DNA from: Symsagittifera roscoffensis
Lineage: Eukaryota; Xenacoelomorpha; Acoela; Convolutidae
Assembly (NCBI RefSeq): GCF_963678635.1
Contig: NC_087064.1
Span: forward strand, 22,618,509 to 22,678,508
Length of the DNA: 60,000 nt
Direction of reading: 5' to 3'
This document shows positions 40,712 to 53,132 of the stretch, in pieces (position 1 is the first letter of the stretch; every line of letters starts with the position of its first letter). Both the position numbers and the translations under genes were made by a program. The notes below the pieces were generated by a model, which was not told where the DNA came from, made no database searches, and saw nothing but the letters and a program-made list of their open reading frames with translations.

Positions 40712-41428
40712 GTGGTGATAATGGAATTGCGGAAAGAATCGATAGGAGGCATCTATTTGACAATGAATGAAGTGCCACATGGTGAGGAACCTGTGAAAAT
40801 ACTCATAAAGGATGTCTACCAAGCGATTGACCTGACGGTACCGGCTCGGCCGGACTTAGGAAATGACATGCGCCAAGGACCCGCTGGGCCTGGACCCAAG
40901 CCAGATGACGAAAAAATAAAGTTGCCAATAAGGAAAACCAAGGAGAGGATGACCCCATGGAGGGCAGGAGTGACAAAGTGAGTGAAGTCGACCTAGATGC
41001 CCTGGAGAGAGATCTCTTCGAATACGATTGTAATGAAACAGAAGGTGGGAGAGCGAATAAGACCTTGTGCTAATGACGGCGACGTCTTTCATGTCACCCA
41101 CCAAAAAACCTCCAGCTAGCCTGTTCCCTGTGGAACCAATGTCCCTAATCGAAGCGTATCAAAGAAGAGATACACCGAAGCTGCTCTGCGAATCGCCTCG
41201 AAGGCGGAGATTGATGAGTCAATGCCATTTGCCTTCCTGAGCACGTTGCCAGAAGAGGAGTGGGAACGATATCAGAGTGAGCTTGAGAGAAAATTTGGAG
41301 ACCTGTGGACTCGAGTGGCTTTCATGGAAAGCACCTGGTACGTGATCCGGAGACACGTCACTCAATTCTTGATGACAGTGGGATTTAATCAACCTATCAT
41401 GCGTGAAATGCTACTAAAAATGATGTAG
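40712..41428 (+). pseudogene. Second unrecognised coding remnant, gag-like
   Basis: 40712-40981 (GEEPVKILIKDVYQAIDL, then a Pro/Gly stretch) and 41222-41428 (PEEEWERYQSELERKFGDLW, then YVIRRHVTQFLMTVGFNQPI) are separated by stops. Its terminal 118 bp also appear inside pol at 37281-37398. Possibly a Gag matrix/capsid segment. Confidence 0.4.
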
Positions 41429-41453
41429 CCTAGATTTCGGCGGTCAGCGTTGC
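41336..41453 (+). repeat. 118-bp direct repeat, right copy
   Basis: Partner of 37281-37398, offset 4055 bp. Part of the gag-like remnant. Confidence 0.95.
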
Positions 41454-42919
41454 TCCAAAGTTGGTCTTAGAAAGCGGAAAAGACTCAGTACTGCTGCGTA
41501 GACTAACTTCTGGCAGTTTTTTCTGGCAAAAACGCACTGACTGTGATCTGATTTGACAAAAAAAACTAATTAGACTTTAACCGGCTAACACGTTGATACC
41601 TACATGCTTACCATGAAAGAACCTTTATCTTGATACGAGCCAGTTTGGTGGAAAATCTTGAACGTTGGAAGTCTGGAAGTTTGAGGAAATCAAAATTAGT
41701 GGAAAAAATTATTTTTATTAACGTGGTAGAAACAAAAAAAAATCAACAAACCCTACGCTATTATTTCAATTTTTTTTTGACATGGGTGAAGAAAAATCAA
41801 CCTAAGAATCAATTAGTAACAATTTAAATTGCTCCTTCACGAATTAGTATCAGAAGCCTTGAAAAAAAATTAAGCATTTTTATGTCATTTGTTTGGAATC
41901 TTCAAACTCCAAATCAAATAATTTCAAGCCCAATTAATTTTTAATACAAACTGTAGAAGCAAGAAACCTAATAAAGAAAATTTTTTATAAAAGACCGTTT
42001 AGTTGCAAAATGGTCATGTTTTTAGTCCAGCATGGGCAACCAGGCAAAAGCTCTACGATGCGAAGTACGTTAGCTATCAGCCACCTAACTCTCCACATCT
42101 TCAAACAGCAAAGTAATGATTCCTCGCTCCTCTCAGGGTCATCATTTTTGTTAAACGATCTTATGAAAACCTCCTCATAGACAGTAGCATTGGACCGACT
42201 CAATCAAAACAAACTTATCTCTACTCGCCAACTACCAAAATCCCAACACCCGATGAAATTTAGTAATCAGAAACTGACACAGATACCCTAGTCATTTTAC
42301 AAAACTTCTCTGCGCTTTCAACAAAGACCAACCCATTACTTCAACCTTTAGTAACAACAAAATTCAACTCACCGACCAAAACTATTGTGACTCTTTTACT
42401 ATTTTGTTGATGAAGTTGAAAGTTTTTGAATTATCAAAAATAAAATCAGGCATTAGCAATTAGCAACTCACAAGTCTTATCATACGGCAACATTGATATT
42501 ACCCAACCCCGTGTGCAAAAACTTCATAATCTAATCAGTATAAGTCAACCTCAAAAAAACTGGATAGACGAACACCGGCACGAATCATTGGTCCAATTAT
42601 TTTGACAATTTTCAACTTGCTTTTCAATTTCAACAACTTCCTCAATACCCACGGTTTGTCAAATTATATCAGCGAGAAGACTAAGTCATTTTTTTTTCAA
42701 TTTATCCAAAAAAGGCTAATTTAGGGAGGGCAGCACAATTGTGAGTTGCCAAAAAAAGACACAATTATCAAGCAGGATATGTTTTGCGCTTTGATTCAAA
42801 CAAATTACGCTGGCATTCTCCTTTATGAGTCATGAGCAAAAAAAAATTTCTAATCCGCATTTGTTTAATACTTGAAAACTTTCCCTACTAGAAACTAAAC
42901 TTTCTCTATCAATTTTTTT
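41454..42919. other. AT-rich intergenic, no gene
   Basis: Only short unsupported ORFs (41630-41827 plus, 41985-42203 minus). Nothing recognised. Confidence 0.5.
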
Positions 42920-43437
42920 GTTCCGACTTTCGATACGAAAGTAACGGAATATTTGTGCTCGGGGTGGTTTTTTTTTCTTCAGACAAATTTCGACTTTTTA
43001 ACTAGGCATTTTTGACGGAATTTTTTTATATCATTCAAAAGGTATTGTTGTCTTGAGCTTAAATTTGAAAAGATATTTCACCTGTGATTATTTTTCGTAA
43101 AGTTATGGGTGTTTAAAGTTTGGCATTTTGGCCAATTTGGGACAATTCACGCGCGATATATTTCGCGCTATTAACGCGTAAACGGATATTTAATCCGTCT
43201 TAGAAATCGTTCCAAATTGGTTTAATGAAGCTTATTTGCCATAATTGATTTGTTACAAGTAGCGAAATATATCACTTTGTACTTTGTATGGCATGTGGGG
43301 ATGATTTTTACCAAAAAAAAAAGTTAAGAAAAAAAAGTCATTTATTTTACATCATATTTTTCATGTTATTACTGCTCCACAGACCTTAAAAGGCAGTCGA
43401 AATATTCAAAGCTTTGCCTTGATACGAGCTGTCTTGT
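42920..43437 (+). mobile_element. HINE-like element, copy A2
   Basis: About 518 bp. Left end GTTCCGACTTTCGATACGAAAGTAACGG; right subterminal AGTCGAAAT is a mutated inverted-repeat partner; degenerate 3' hairpin CAAAGC-TTT-GCCTTG, then ATACGAGCTGTCTTG. It ends directly against copy A3, sharing only TT, so the two form a head-to-tail pair. Confidence 0.8.
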
Positions 43438-43438
43438 T

Positions 43439-43950
43439 GTTCCGACTTTCGATACGAAAGTAACGGAATATTTGTGCTCGGGTGGGTTTTTTTTTCTTCA
43501 GACAAATTTCGACTTTTTAATTAGCCATTTTTGGCGGAACTTTTTATATCATTCAAAAAGTATGGTTGTCCTGAGCTTAAAAAAATATTTCACCTGTGAT
43601 CATTTCTCGTAAAGCTACGAGGGTTTAAAGATTGCCATTTTGGCCATTTTGACCAATTTGAGACAATTAACGCGCGATAAAATTCGCGCTTTTAACGCGT
43701 AAACGGAGATTTAATCCGTCTTAGAAATCGTTCCAAATTGGTTGAACGAAGCTTATTTGCCATAATTGATTTGTTACAAGGAACGAAATTTATCTTTTTG
43801 TACTTTAAATTGCGTGTGATGCGACGATTTTCATTTAAAAAATTCAAATTTTAGAAAAAAAATTTATTCGTATTATTTCATTTCATTTAATTTTTTTAAT
43901 TTTATACTGCTCCATCAACCTTAAAAGGCAGTCGGAACATTGCAGTCTTA
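43439..43950 (+). mobile_element. HINE-like element, copy A3 (3' hairpin deleted)
   Basis: Left end as in A2; right inverted-repeat partner AGTCGGAAC at 43930-43938 intact. The next bases go straight from CATT to GCAGTCTT, so the hairpin and the bases before the terminal GCAGTCTT (about 20 bp present in A1, A2 and A4) are missing. Confidence 0.8.
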
Positions 43951-45183
43951 AAAAAGGCAGTCTTAAAAATCGAGAAAAAATGTTGCTGTCTTCAAAAACT
44001 AGAATAATACGACCAAACTGCTATATAAATATTAAAAAAAAAGAAATTAAACCTGGGAGTTAATTTTCATACAACTTTGTTTATTCAGGTCTAAAAAATT
44101 GGAGGAGTTTCTCTTGACGCTAAGACAATCTTTTTCATGTTTTGAAATCGCAACCGCTACCAAAAGAGCATTCATACCAGAGCAATCTTGATTTTTTTTT
44201 GGAGAAGTTTGGTCTAATATTTACTTTTTTTTTCTAGAAAGCGAGCGACTAAATTAGATAGTGCTGTTAAACGAACACTTAAAAAATAACCTGAAAATTG
44301 AAGTTTTGCGGCTAGCTTCTCGCCAAAAAAAACGCAAGACTTCAGGCAATGTTTTAAGACAGTTTATTTGGCAGTTTTTTGGCAATAACTTTCTGACTGG
44401 GTTCTGACTAGACAACCGTGCACAACTAGTCCGTTTATCATTTTGACTTGAATTTCCCTTGTTCATAACTCCACCAACCTAAAGTTCCATTAGATTATCA
44501 CATGTAATGAAAAATCTGCAAAAAAACGTGTCACAAACGCGATGCAGAGTTTTGCGCAGCTTGCAATGAAACATACTTGAAAAAATTGATTGCCGAAGGT
44601 AAGGTTTTCATTTATCTGAGTGATCGTTGTTCTGTTTTTTCAGTGTGGGGACATAGAACACATAAGTAACTTATGAATCACTAGTGAAAATCAATTTAGT
44701 TTTTTCTATGACTTTTTTCTAATGCAGAATATTATGTGGTATAGAAATGATTTAACCAAAAAATGACCCGGGTAATTCATATGTTTATAACCCACATATC
44801 TTGCCAAAATAGTTTTTCCTATTGTACTATGTTAAAACTGTAAAAATCATTCTCGTACAATTTTTAATTTGTAAGAGTGCTATTTGATATAATGCTTTGC
44901 CCAAACCATAACAAAGTTTTGTGCAATCCATAACAAAGTTTTGTCCAATTCATAACAAAGTTTTCAAAACCTTTTAATATCTAAGCACAAATCATTATTG
45001 AATTTCTTGAAGCTTTTCCTGCAAATTAGGGCGAGTTTCTTGCCTTTGTCTAAAGAAATTGATGGCAATTGTTTTTTCTGTTTATTGTTGTATATCGAAG
45101 TACCGATTGAAAAGATTAAAGTTTTTGTTTTTCCCATTTGAAAAATGAGCAGAAGTTTTGTGTGCGGGTGTGTTTTAGTTTTT
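43951..45183. other. AT-rich spacer with a hairpin-family remnant, no gene
   Basis: Near 44530-44580 CACAAACGCGATGCAGAGTTTTGCGCAGCTTGCAATG resembles the terminal hairpin of the 17.8-20.1 kb repeat. Near 44905-44965 the word CATAACAAAGTTTTG.CCAAT is repeated three times with a 27-bp period. No coding support. Confidence 0.5.
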
Positions 45184-45693
45184 GTTCCAATTTTCGACAC
45201 GAAAGTAATGGAATATTTTTGCTCGGGTGGGTTTTTTTTCTTCAGACAAAGTTCGACTTTTTAAATAGCCATTTTTTAAAAATCATTCGAAAGGTATTAA
45301 TGCCTTGAGCTCAAATTGGAAAAAATATTTCACCTGTGATCTTTTTTCGTAAAGTTATGGGGGTTTAAAGATTGCCATTTTGGCCAATTTGGGACAATTA
45401 ACGCGCGATATATTTCGCGCTTTTAACGCGTAAGCGGATATTTGATCTAAATTGTTCTAAATTGGTTGAAAGAAGCTCACTTGCCATAATTGATTTGTTA
45501 CAAGGAGCTAAATCTATTTTTTTGTACTTTATATGGCGTGTGGGGGGATGATTTTCATAAAAATATTCAAATTTTAGAAAAAAAAATTTCATTTTGTTCT
45601 TTTTACATTTAACTTTTATATGTTAATACTGCTCCAGAAACCTTAAAAAGCAGCCGGAACATTCAGGGCTTCGGCTTGGTACGAGCAGTCTTG
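45184..45693 (+). mobile_element. HINE-like element, copy A4
   Basis: About 510 bp. Left end GTTCCAATTTTCGACACGAAAGTAATGG has several C-to-T-type changes; right partner AGCCGGAAC at 45652-45660; hairpin CAGGGC-TTC-GGCTTG; tail GTACGAGCAGTCTTG. Same orientation as the other copies. Confidence 0.8.
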
Positions 45694-48600
45694 TTTTCTT
45701 TAGTTTTTGTTTTCCACGCAAAACCAGCTATCACAAATAACTATCGTAGAGAATTGAGTGATATATATCATAATAAAGCTATTTCAGTCGTAGTTCGATG
45801 AGTAGTTAAGAGTTTCGAAAATTTTTCTCAGTGTTGAGAAAAAGCGGTTGGAAACTTTTTTGTCTAAATTTGAGCTAATAAAGCGAGTGATCAGGCATAT
45901 AACATACTATTTATGCCTAAATTAAGCCCTTAAAATTTAGCCTTAAGCAAGTTAAATTAGTTTTTGAATTTTTAGCTAGATTTTGAGAAGCAAAGATTTC
46001 ATAAAAAAAATAAAAATGAAAGCTTGAAAAAAATATTTTGGAGTTCTTTTTTAGCTTTTTTTCTATTTTCTGTTTTTCTAGTCAGTTTTATATAAAAAGT
46101 TTTGGTCCAATTCGCCTATATTACTGTGACTGTCAATTATGCCTAAAATAAAGTTATACGTCACATCTTTTTATCACACAACGCAGAAAAAACTTCACTA
46201 GTCAAAAAAAATCTTTTTTTTTGTAGTTTTCTAAAGACTAAGGTAGGAACATTAATTGCTACTTGCTCAGTAACGGGCAATACTTGTCTAAATTTGAATT
46301 TGAACTGATTTGATTTTGATTTGCTTTTCCGGTATTTGTTTTTAAAGACATAAAGCATAAGGCAAAATACATAAAGGGAATTTTGGTATTTTGTTTTACG
46401 CAAAATCAGGTTCCACAACTAATCATCGGAACGGTCTAGTCATATCTCAAATTAAAACCCTCCGTAATAATTGGAAATTTTTTACTAAAAGAGCCTTAGT
46501 TCAAGAATTGTTTCCTGATTATCGTGTTGATCATTGAAACTTTTTAGGCAATTTATTACAATGTTAAGTCCAGGAGCCTTGAATCAAGAGGGGAAAAGTC
46601 TTGCATGAAGAGTTAAGTTTTTTAGATGTAGATTGCATGCACACTTCGCTGTTATTTTTTGGTCTGATGAGTATTTTGTATCTTGATTGATTGCAATAAA
46701 TTGAAATTACCTTCCGGTGCCATTGACTGTGACCAGAATAAAAGTTTTATAAAGTAGCCTGAGCAAAACCCATATTTCTTGTTGTCTCTTCAATTTCTCC
46801 GGCTAGGACTTGCGTCTGCATTTTTAGCCCAGTGAAAAGATAGACTTCTTTGTGTGAAATAATTGATATAGTCTCAAAGTTACCAACTTTGTTTCACAAT
46901 TTTCAATTATTATCGCGGGTCTTTCAATTCTCAGTGGATTTGAGAGAAATTTTTCAAACAAAAAAGTTTTCTGCTCTATTCGTGTTGATAAACCTCTTAA
47001 ATTTGCAAGGTGTATTGCTTTATTTGAAACAAATATCATAAAAATTATCGCCTCATATGGTTATTTAACTTTTGCTTGTATAAGTTGGGCAACAACCTCT
47101 GTCTAAATCTGGTGTTAATCTGACTATAAACTGAAATCTCTGTCAGCTCCTCTTAGCACTATGTCGCCTAATTAGCCTAAATTTCCCTAAGCTCTCTCGT
47201 GGACCGCTGGCTTTGAAGGTCCAGACTACTGGGCTATTACAGGATTTGTTTCTTGTTTAGTCTTTCCTGGTATGTTTATGAGATCTTCTTTGACTGCAAA
47301 ACCAAAACACACTTTTATCTTACTCGCCTACACTTCTCATTTTCAATTTTAGCCCTCGAGAAACATTTAAATTTGCCCGCAGTAAGTTGACCTGTAACTA
47401 AATACTCTGGTGAGTAATAATTAACTCGAGTATAAATTATCGCCTTGAAGCAAAAGTCATCAGCATCAACTATAAGTAAGCTAGCAAGACCTGAGACAAG
47501 ATAGAGATGTTTTTGAATGAGGTTTTTCGTAAATCTTTTTACTAACCCAAGGGTCCAATCTTTTCTCCTATTTTAGGACAATAATTTTTGACTGACAGAC
47601 TCTAAAATTCAAAGGGCGTCGTTTTGTCTCCAATACACGCAAAAACAGAACGACAATATGAGAAATGGCATTTAAGCATGCTTTTTTTCTAAAGCATTTA
47701 CCTGTGGCGCATAATTTCTGGAAAAAAAAACAATTTTTTAGAGATCATCTTCACCATCTTTAAACACGTGCTGCTGCTGCGATCTATAAATTGCGAGATG
47801 TCCCTTTTTGCAAGGCCGATGGAGTGTATTTTTGCCATTTGTACGTCTTTGGTGGATAGATTTTTAAATCGCTTTACGGTTATAGAATCTACATTCAAAG
47901 CAAGATTTGATGAAAACGGACTTTTTTTATTTCATCTTGCCACAGAAAGAGCTCAAACTGCGTGTGAATCTGTTACTCTGTGGGATCAACTTTTTCCAAT
48001 GGAATTTCTTTCCTTGGGCATAGTAAGCTAATTCTTAAGTTACATAAGGCTTTCGTCCAGAAGATAAACCAAAAAGCTGTTAATACTTGCCAATGTTATA
48101 AGCTATCTTTTTCGATGTTTACATTGCGACATCTTGCAAGAATCTTAAGCTTTCACAAGATATACATATTTCTGGGTCAAAATGCTAAGATATTGGCCAT
48201 GGTAGCATTTCACTATAAAATTGCCATAATATTTAGACCAACAAAAACAATTTGGACGAAAACTCAATTTCAGTCAATCAATTTATTCAATCAGTTTATC
48301 AATCAGTGCCATTTGGAACGTCACTTAAATTGACTCTCTAATCTAGCCGGACATGAATTCATGTGCTTGTCAGCTTACTAAACTGTCATGTCTTTTTCCC
48401 CATTTACCACCACAAAAACCAGACCACGTGACAATGCCCGCAGGTGGAGGGGTTGTATTGTCACTGTCAATCAAATCAACCCGAGCGTCTTACAAATACT
48501 TGCCTTGCGTAAGATAACTTTACTTTGGTCTTTTTGTCCACTTTCAAATAAATTTACTAACTTTAAATGACTAGTTGTAACTCACAATGGCTTCATAATG

Positions 48601-51600
48601 TAAACATCATCAAAATAAACCGTGTTTTCATTTTTTTCGACCAAATCAAAAAATACAGGGCTGCTTGTTAATCTTTGTCATAAGCAAAAACCCAGAGTCC
48701 TCAGGGCTCTCGCTGCTTGACAGATAAGCCAGAGCTAGAAAACTCCCGAGGGTTCTTTTGTTGTTTTTGTGTCTTTTGGACATCGACTTAGGCTTGCTCT
48801 AAAACTTACCTATTAATGGATGGGCACTTAACACTGGTTAATCAGGACTTATTTTACTTTTACCCATACGTCCGATCGATCGATATCCTCTTAGATTTTA
48901 CCTTATCTACCCACCCGAGGGTCCCTGCTGCATTTTACAGGAAAGATAACTCCAGAAAGTAAACCAAATTACAATTCAATTTCTAATTTTTAACCGAAGC
49001 CTGTGTTTACCATCAGAAGCTAATCACATTCACAACAGTTGACTGCTGTTTGCTCGAATATTTTGAGCAAATTTTTGTTCTTTTGTTCGAAATTTTGGAT
49101 TTTGAACATGAACAGAGATTTTAAATATTCGCCATTTGAATTTGGTAAACATTTTTCCACTTAAAGAGAAATATCTGTTTTACTCATCATTTTAATGCAG
49201 TTTTTATTGGGCATTCTTAAAAGATTATTTTCGATTTGACGCTATTATTAGCCGTAAATTTTTGTGCTTTCTGTTTATTGAAGTTCATAAAGGCGTTCCG
49301 TTTTCAACTGATTAGACTATTTAAAATTTTTGTTTGATTATGTAACCTGGCGTTTTTGTTCCATTCTAGGAAAACAAAAAATGTGATAAATCAGATCCTA
49401 ATATTCAAAGGTTGTCAAAAGCTTAAAATCAATGTTTTTTCCATTACTGATTTTCCAATGTTTAAAGTGTTATTTGATCGTCTGAAATTAAACAGATTAA
49501 AAATAATCCAGCCCTGACAAGCCTGTAATTAAAGTAATCCTTACCGTTTCAAGAAACGTTTTTTAGCCGCCAACGACCAAAAACATAAAACACCTTTCAT
49601 TTTGCAATCAATCACATCAGCTCTGCTAGCTATTAAACAAGGTAAGAAAGTCTTGACATATTGTGGAACAATTTAAACAACATTTTTTTCAGTTGGGTGA
49701 CCTCCAATCCTTCGCCGCCTATCTGATATTCACAATTGATATGGTAGAGGCGCATTTGCGCTAATAAATACTAAATTTGAAAGGGGGTACTAAATTTGCA
49801 ACAAATCGCCTGCAGCGTACTAGAGTTTGCCAAAATTGTTTTCCAAGAATTGTTCGGAATAATATTTTGTTTGACAGAGAAAAATTGAGAAAACCTACAA
49901 ATTTTTTTATTAACCCTTTTACTACTGATACGAAATCAACGAAATCATTGACATTTTTTGTATCACAAATTTGTGATCCTGATTGAAATTTAAACCCCTC
50001 TCGAGTTCGTTCTCGGGTTACAGCTGCATATGAGCTCACTTGGAGACTCTACCTGCACATTACATATCTTTTAATAGTCAATTGTGAAAGTTTGTATAAA
50101 CCTATCGGCCGTGATTTGGGTTAAGGAAAAAGTTACCAAATTTTCAACGAAACGAATTTTTAAAATTTGCTTATCAAATTGCAAGATATTGATAAATCTA
50201 ATTGAGAAATTGGTATGGCGAATTTTTATCTTTAATTTTCATCAAATTTCCTAAAAACATTAATTTAAAAAACTTAATTAATTTTTTTGTTTAATTATTT
50301 TTCTGTAGCAACTGACTATCATTGTCTGACAACAAACTTTAACAAAAGAGTTTCTTATTTGCGGAAAAAGTTAAGAAAACATTATGGTGAAATGTTTTTG
50401 CTTTGGGCTGTTGAATTAGTTTTGGTAAGCAAAGTGCTTGAGTTTATCGGAAAACTTGGACGCGCCGGTGCGTTGAAATTAACAAAGGAAAATTTCGGTC
50501 TTTTCTGGTTTTCAAATGAAGGATATAGGAGACCAACTGTTTGTGGCAAACGATAATCGAGAAACCTTAGCGCTTAAAATAAAAAAAAACTATCACAAAG
50601 GAGCTCAATACAGCAAATAAAACTTTCAAACTATCTCCTAGAACTGAGTCTTGTTTCAGCTAGTCAGTTTTTGATAATTTTATACTAAATTTGCTTCATT
50701 ATATACGACCGGTAATTTCTGCAGTTATAGAAGATGATTTCAGAAACCGGCATAGTCAAAAACGTCCTCAAAAAATTTTTGAACATAAGGCTTGAGACAA
50801 TTTCCCGAACTGTGGTGTGTGTTCTATGTCATTGGTTTGCTTCAGCCATGTCTCCTGTGTATTTAACAAAAAAAATGTTTACCGGCCATGCCGAGAAGCA
50901 ACTTTTTTTCCAAATTCTCTGTAATCAAAAAAATAAACTCAGTTATTAATTTCTGGCTAATAATACGGAAACTCAGGCAAGACAGTGGCTTTTTCTCGAC
51001 GCAACAAATTTTTAAAATTTTCAATGAAAAAGTATGTCAGCTTGTCAGCTAGCATGACAAATCATTCTCTGCAAGATACACTGACTGCAACAAAAAAGTG
51101 CTATTATATTGGGAGTTGAGAAGCCAACACCTGAGCAATCTCTTTATTCAAATCATCGATGTTGAAAAAGATAATAAAAAGATGGATGCACTATAAGTCA
51201 AATCAGAGAAAAAACAATGAAAACAGAAAATGTTTTATTTTTTAGGTATGATCTAAAAAAAACCTGGCTCAAAACTCAAAAACTCAAATTCCTCAATAAA
51301 AAAACTTTACAAACAGCCAAAAGTTTGATTCTAGAGTTGTTTTAGTCTTTAAAAAAAAATTTTGAGCTACCAAAATGAAAAATGTTCATTATGTTTCAAC
51401 ATTATCCTAATTTTGGAAACAAGATTAGAACTCGAAACTGATGATAGGTGTTCCCATGCAATTCTGCAGTAAATTTGATGGTAACTGCTTTCGCTTTCCT
51501 AAAATTTAATCAAAGGGGTGATGTGGTGGAAAGCATCCGCAAAACTTAAGGATTTAACCCAAGAACAACTTTTTTATACGCCGCTTGAACATTAACCTAG

Positions 51601-52775
51601 TTACGTCATTAGCTTATTTTTATTGTGTTAACGTCCAGTTTGGTTGTTCGAGTGACAGTCGGAATGGTATTTTGATGAAGATTTTTTATCAGTTTGTTCT
51701 TGAACAAACTGTTAGGGTGGTAACCACATTTTTAGAAGAAGCATTGAACTTGCATAGAAACAATCTGCAATGCAACCTAAGAGCTCAACAACTGACAATG
51801 GGTGTATCAGTTCACCGAATTTTTTCTGATACACCTGATGAAAAATTAAACTTGCAACTAATACATAAATACAAAACCTAAAAGAAGCAAGCTATATCTC
51901 ATTTGGAAACTATTTCAAAAAACCAAGAAATAGTATTTCTAATTAGTTTTTCTGACAACAAATATAAATTGGAACAGTTCATCAATGACGGGAGAAAAAC
52001 GTTTCAGAAAATTGTTGTCCAATGAAAAAAGGTCTGCTTATTAAAATCTAATACAAAATTTGCAACCGCTCAAGCTAAACTGGTGGCTTTTACTATATCT
52101 ATTTAATAAATATTGAACAAAATTGCTCCAAATTGCTATGTTGATACCTTGAGTGGTAATTCAGATGTAGTCAATGTTGTATAGCCTCAACAAAATTACA
52201 TTAGTATTTGACCAAAACTTCTGTATATTACAAACTACCCAAAAAAGATTCTACGGCTGTAATTAAAAGAAGCCTTTTTGATAGTATTTGTAAGTTGGCT
52301 TCGTTCAAATGTTTGAAAAAAATTAGTTGTAGAGACAGCCAATAAACTGACCTCATAGGATGTTTTGCCGTCAATAAAAATGCAAGCTTATAACTAAAAC
52401 TTGGTTTGGTTTTTCCTCGAGTTATTCATCGCTGCATCAGTGGTGAAATTTAAAGCCATACACACAACACGCCTTGTTAACTATTTTCTCGTGAAACCAA
52501 CTACTAATAAAAAATATATAAAAGCTATAGACCCATTTCTGAACTCAAATTCTTTTAAACATTTTTGAAAGACATTTAGAGGATGGTTTAAAATGGCTTT
52601 TTAATTGATTTTTTTGAATGTCTGCTCAAAACAAGACATCTGAATGCTCAAGGAATTGAGCTTGAAAATAATTCCTTTTTTTATCTATCAGATCAAATAT
52701 AGATTTTTGTCAATAGTGAGCCCACCAAATAACTATAAATAATATGGATGATATTCCCCCTCGCAACAATAATAA
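45694..52775. other. 7 kb AT-rich desert, no supportable gene
   Basis: I read both strands and found only ORFs below 120 codons without motifs, splice pairs or codon patterns that stand out (the most plausible by eye are 47768-48031, 50287-50556 and 51585-51881, all plus). No repeats from elsewhere in the window recur here. It may contain introns or regulatory DNA of genes outside the window. Confidence 0.5.
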
Positions 52776-53132
52776 TTATGTATATAAAACAAAAATTAGA
52801 GTTTTAAGTCCCTTTAGGACATGAGTTTTTACGTCCCCGTTGGATGGAGCTGAGTTTTTGTATAGATTCGATTCTATATGCTCCTCTTTATTCCCTCTCT
52901 CTTGATGTTCTTCGAAGTCATTTGCTTCCTCCACGTTCTGCACATTCATGACCGATAGTACTTGTAAATCCGTAGAAGATTTTTCGGGGCTCTCTGCAGG
53001 GGATATCAGATCTACTATTTGTGTTGTCTGTTCTTTAGGACGTATCGCGTCTAGAAATGTTAAGCAGGCCTGATACTCGGGTGACTTCTCGTGGAAGCCC
53101 ATTTCTGAAATTAAACTCTTCAGACTTGGCAT
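52776..53132 (-). CDS. Acidic Pol C-terminal tail or small overlapping ORF of gypsy element 3
   Basis: 118 codons starting at ATG 53132, overlapping the end of the preceding frame by 13 nt. Content: SLKSLISEMGFHEKSPEYQA, then an acidic Glu-rich stretch. It is either the frameshifted continuation of Pol or a short overlapping ORF. No motif recognised. Confidence 0.4.
   Translation of the reverse strand: MPSLKSLISEMGFHEKSPEYQACLTFLDAIRPKEQTTQIVDLISPAESPEKSSTDLQVLSVMNVQNVEEANDFEEHQERGNKEEHIESNLYKNSAPSNGDVKTHVLKGLKTLIFVLYT

Larger units (their letters stand above)
34325..41453 (+). mobile_element. Heavily decayed Ty3/gypsy element, GC-richer than surroundings
   Basis: Plus-strand remnants appear in gag-pol order: basic N-terminal ORF (34325), CCHC-type knuckle (~35200), RT (~35850-36400), RNase H (~36490-36730), integrase (~37800-38800), followed by two further coding remnants (39093-39606, 40712-41428). 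Stops and frameshifts are numerous. GC content is visibly higher than in flanking AT-rich DNA. A 118-bp block is present twice (37281 and 41336), so the locus has been rearranged or contains two nested copies. Confidence 0.75.

Noticed and set aside
47698-48333. Overlapping ORFs on both strands near 47.7-48.3 kb
   Set aside because: No motif, no consistent splice sites, and both strands equally open.
50287-50556. 89-codon plus ORF with KLRKHYGEMFLLW
   Set aside because: Isolated, no family, no splice or promoter evidence.
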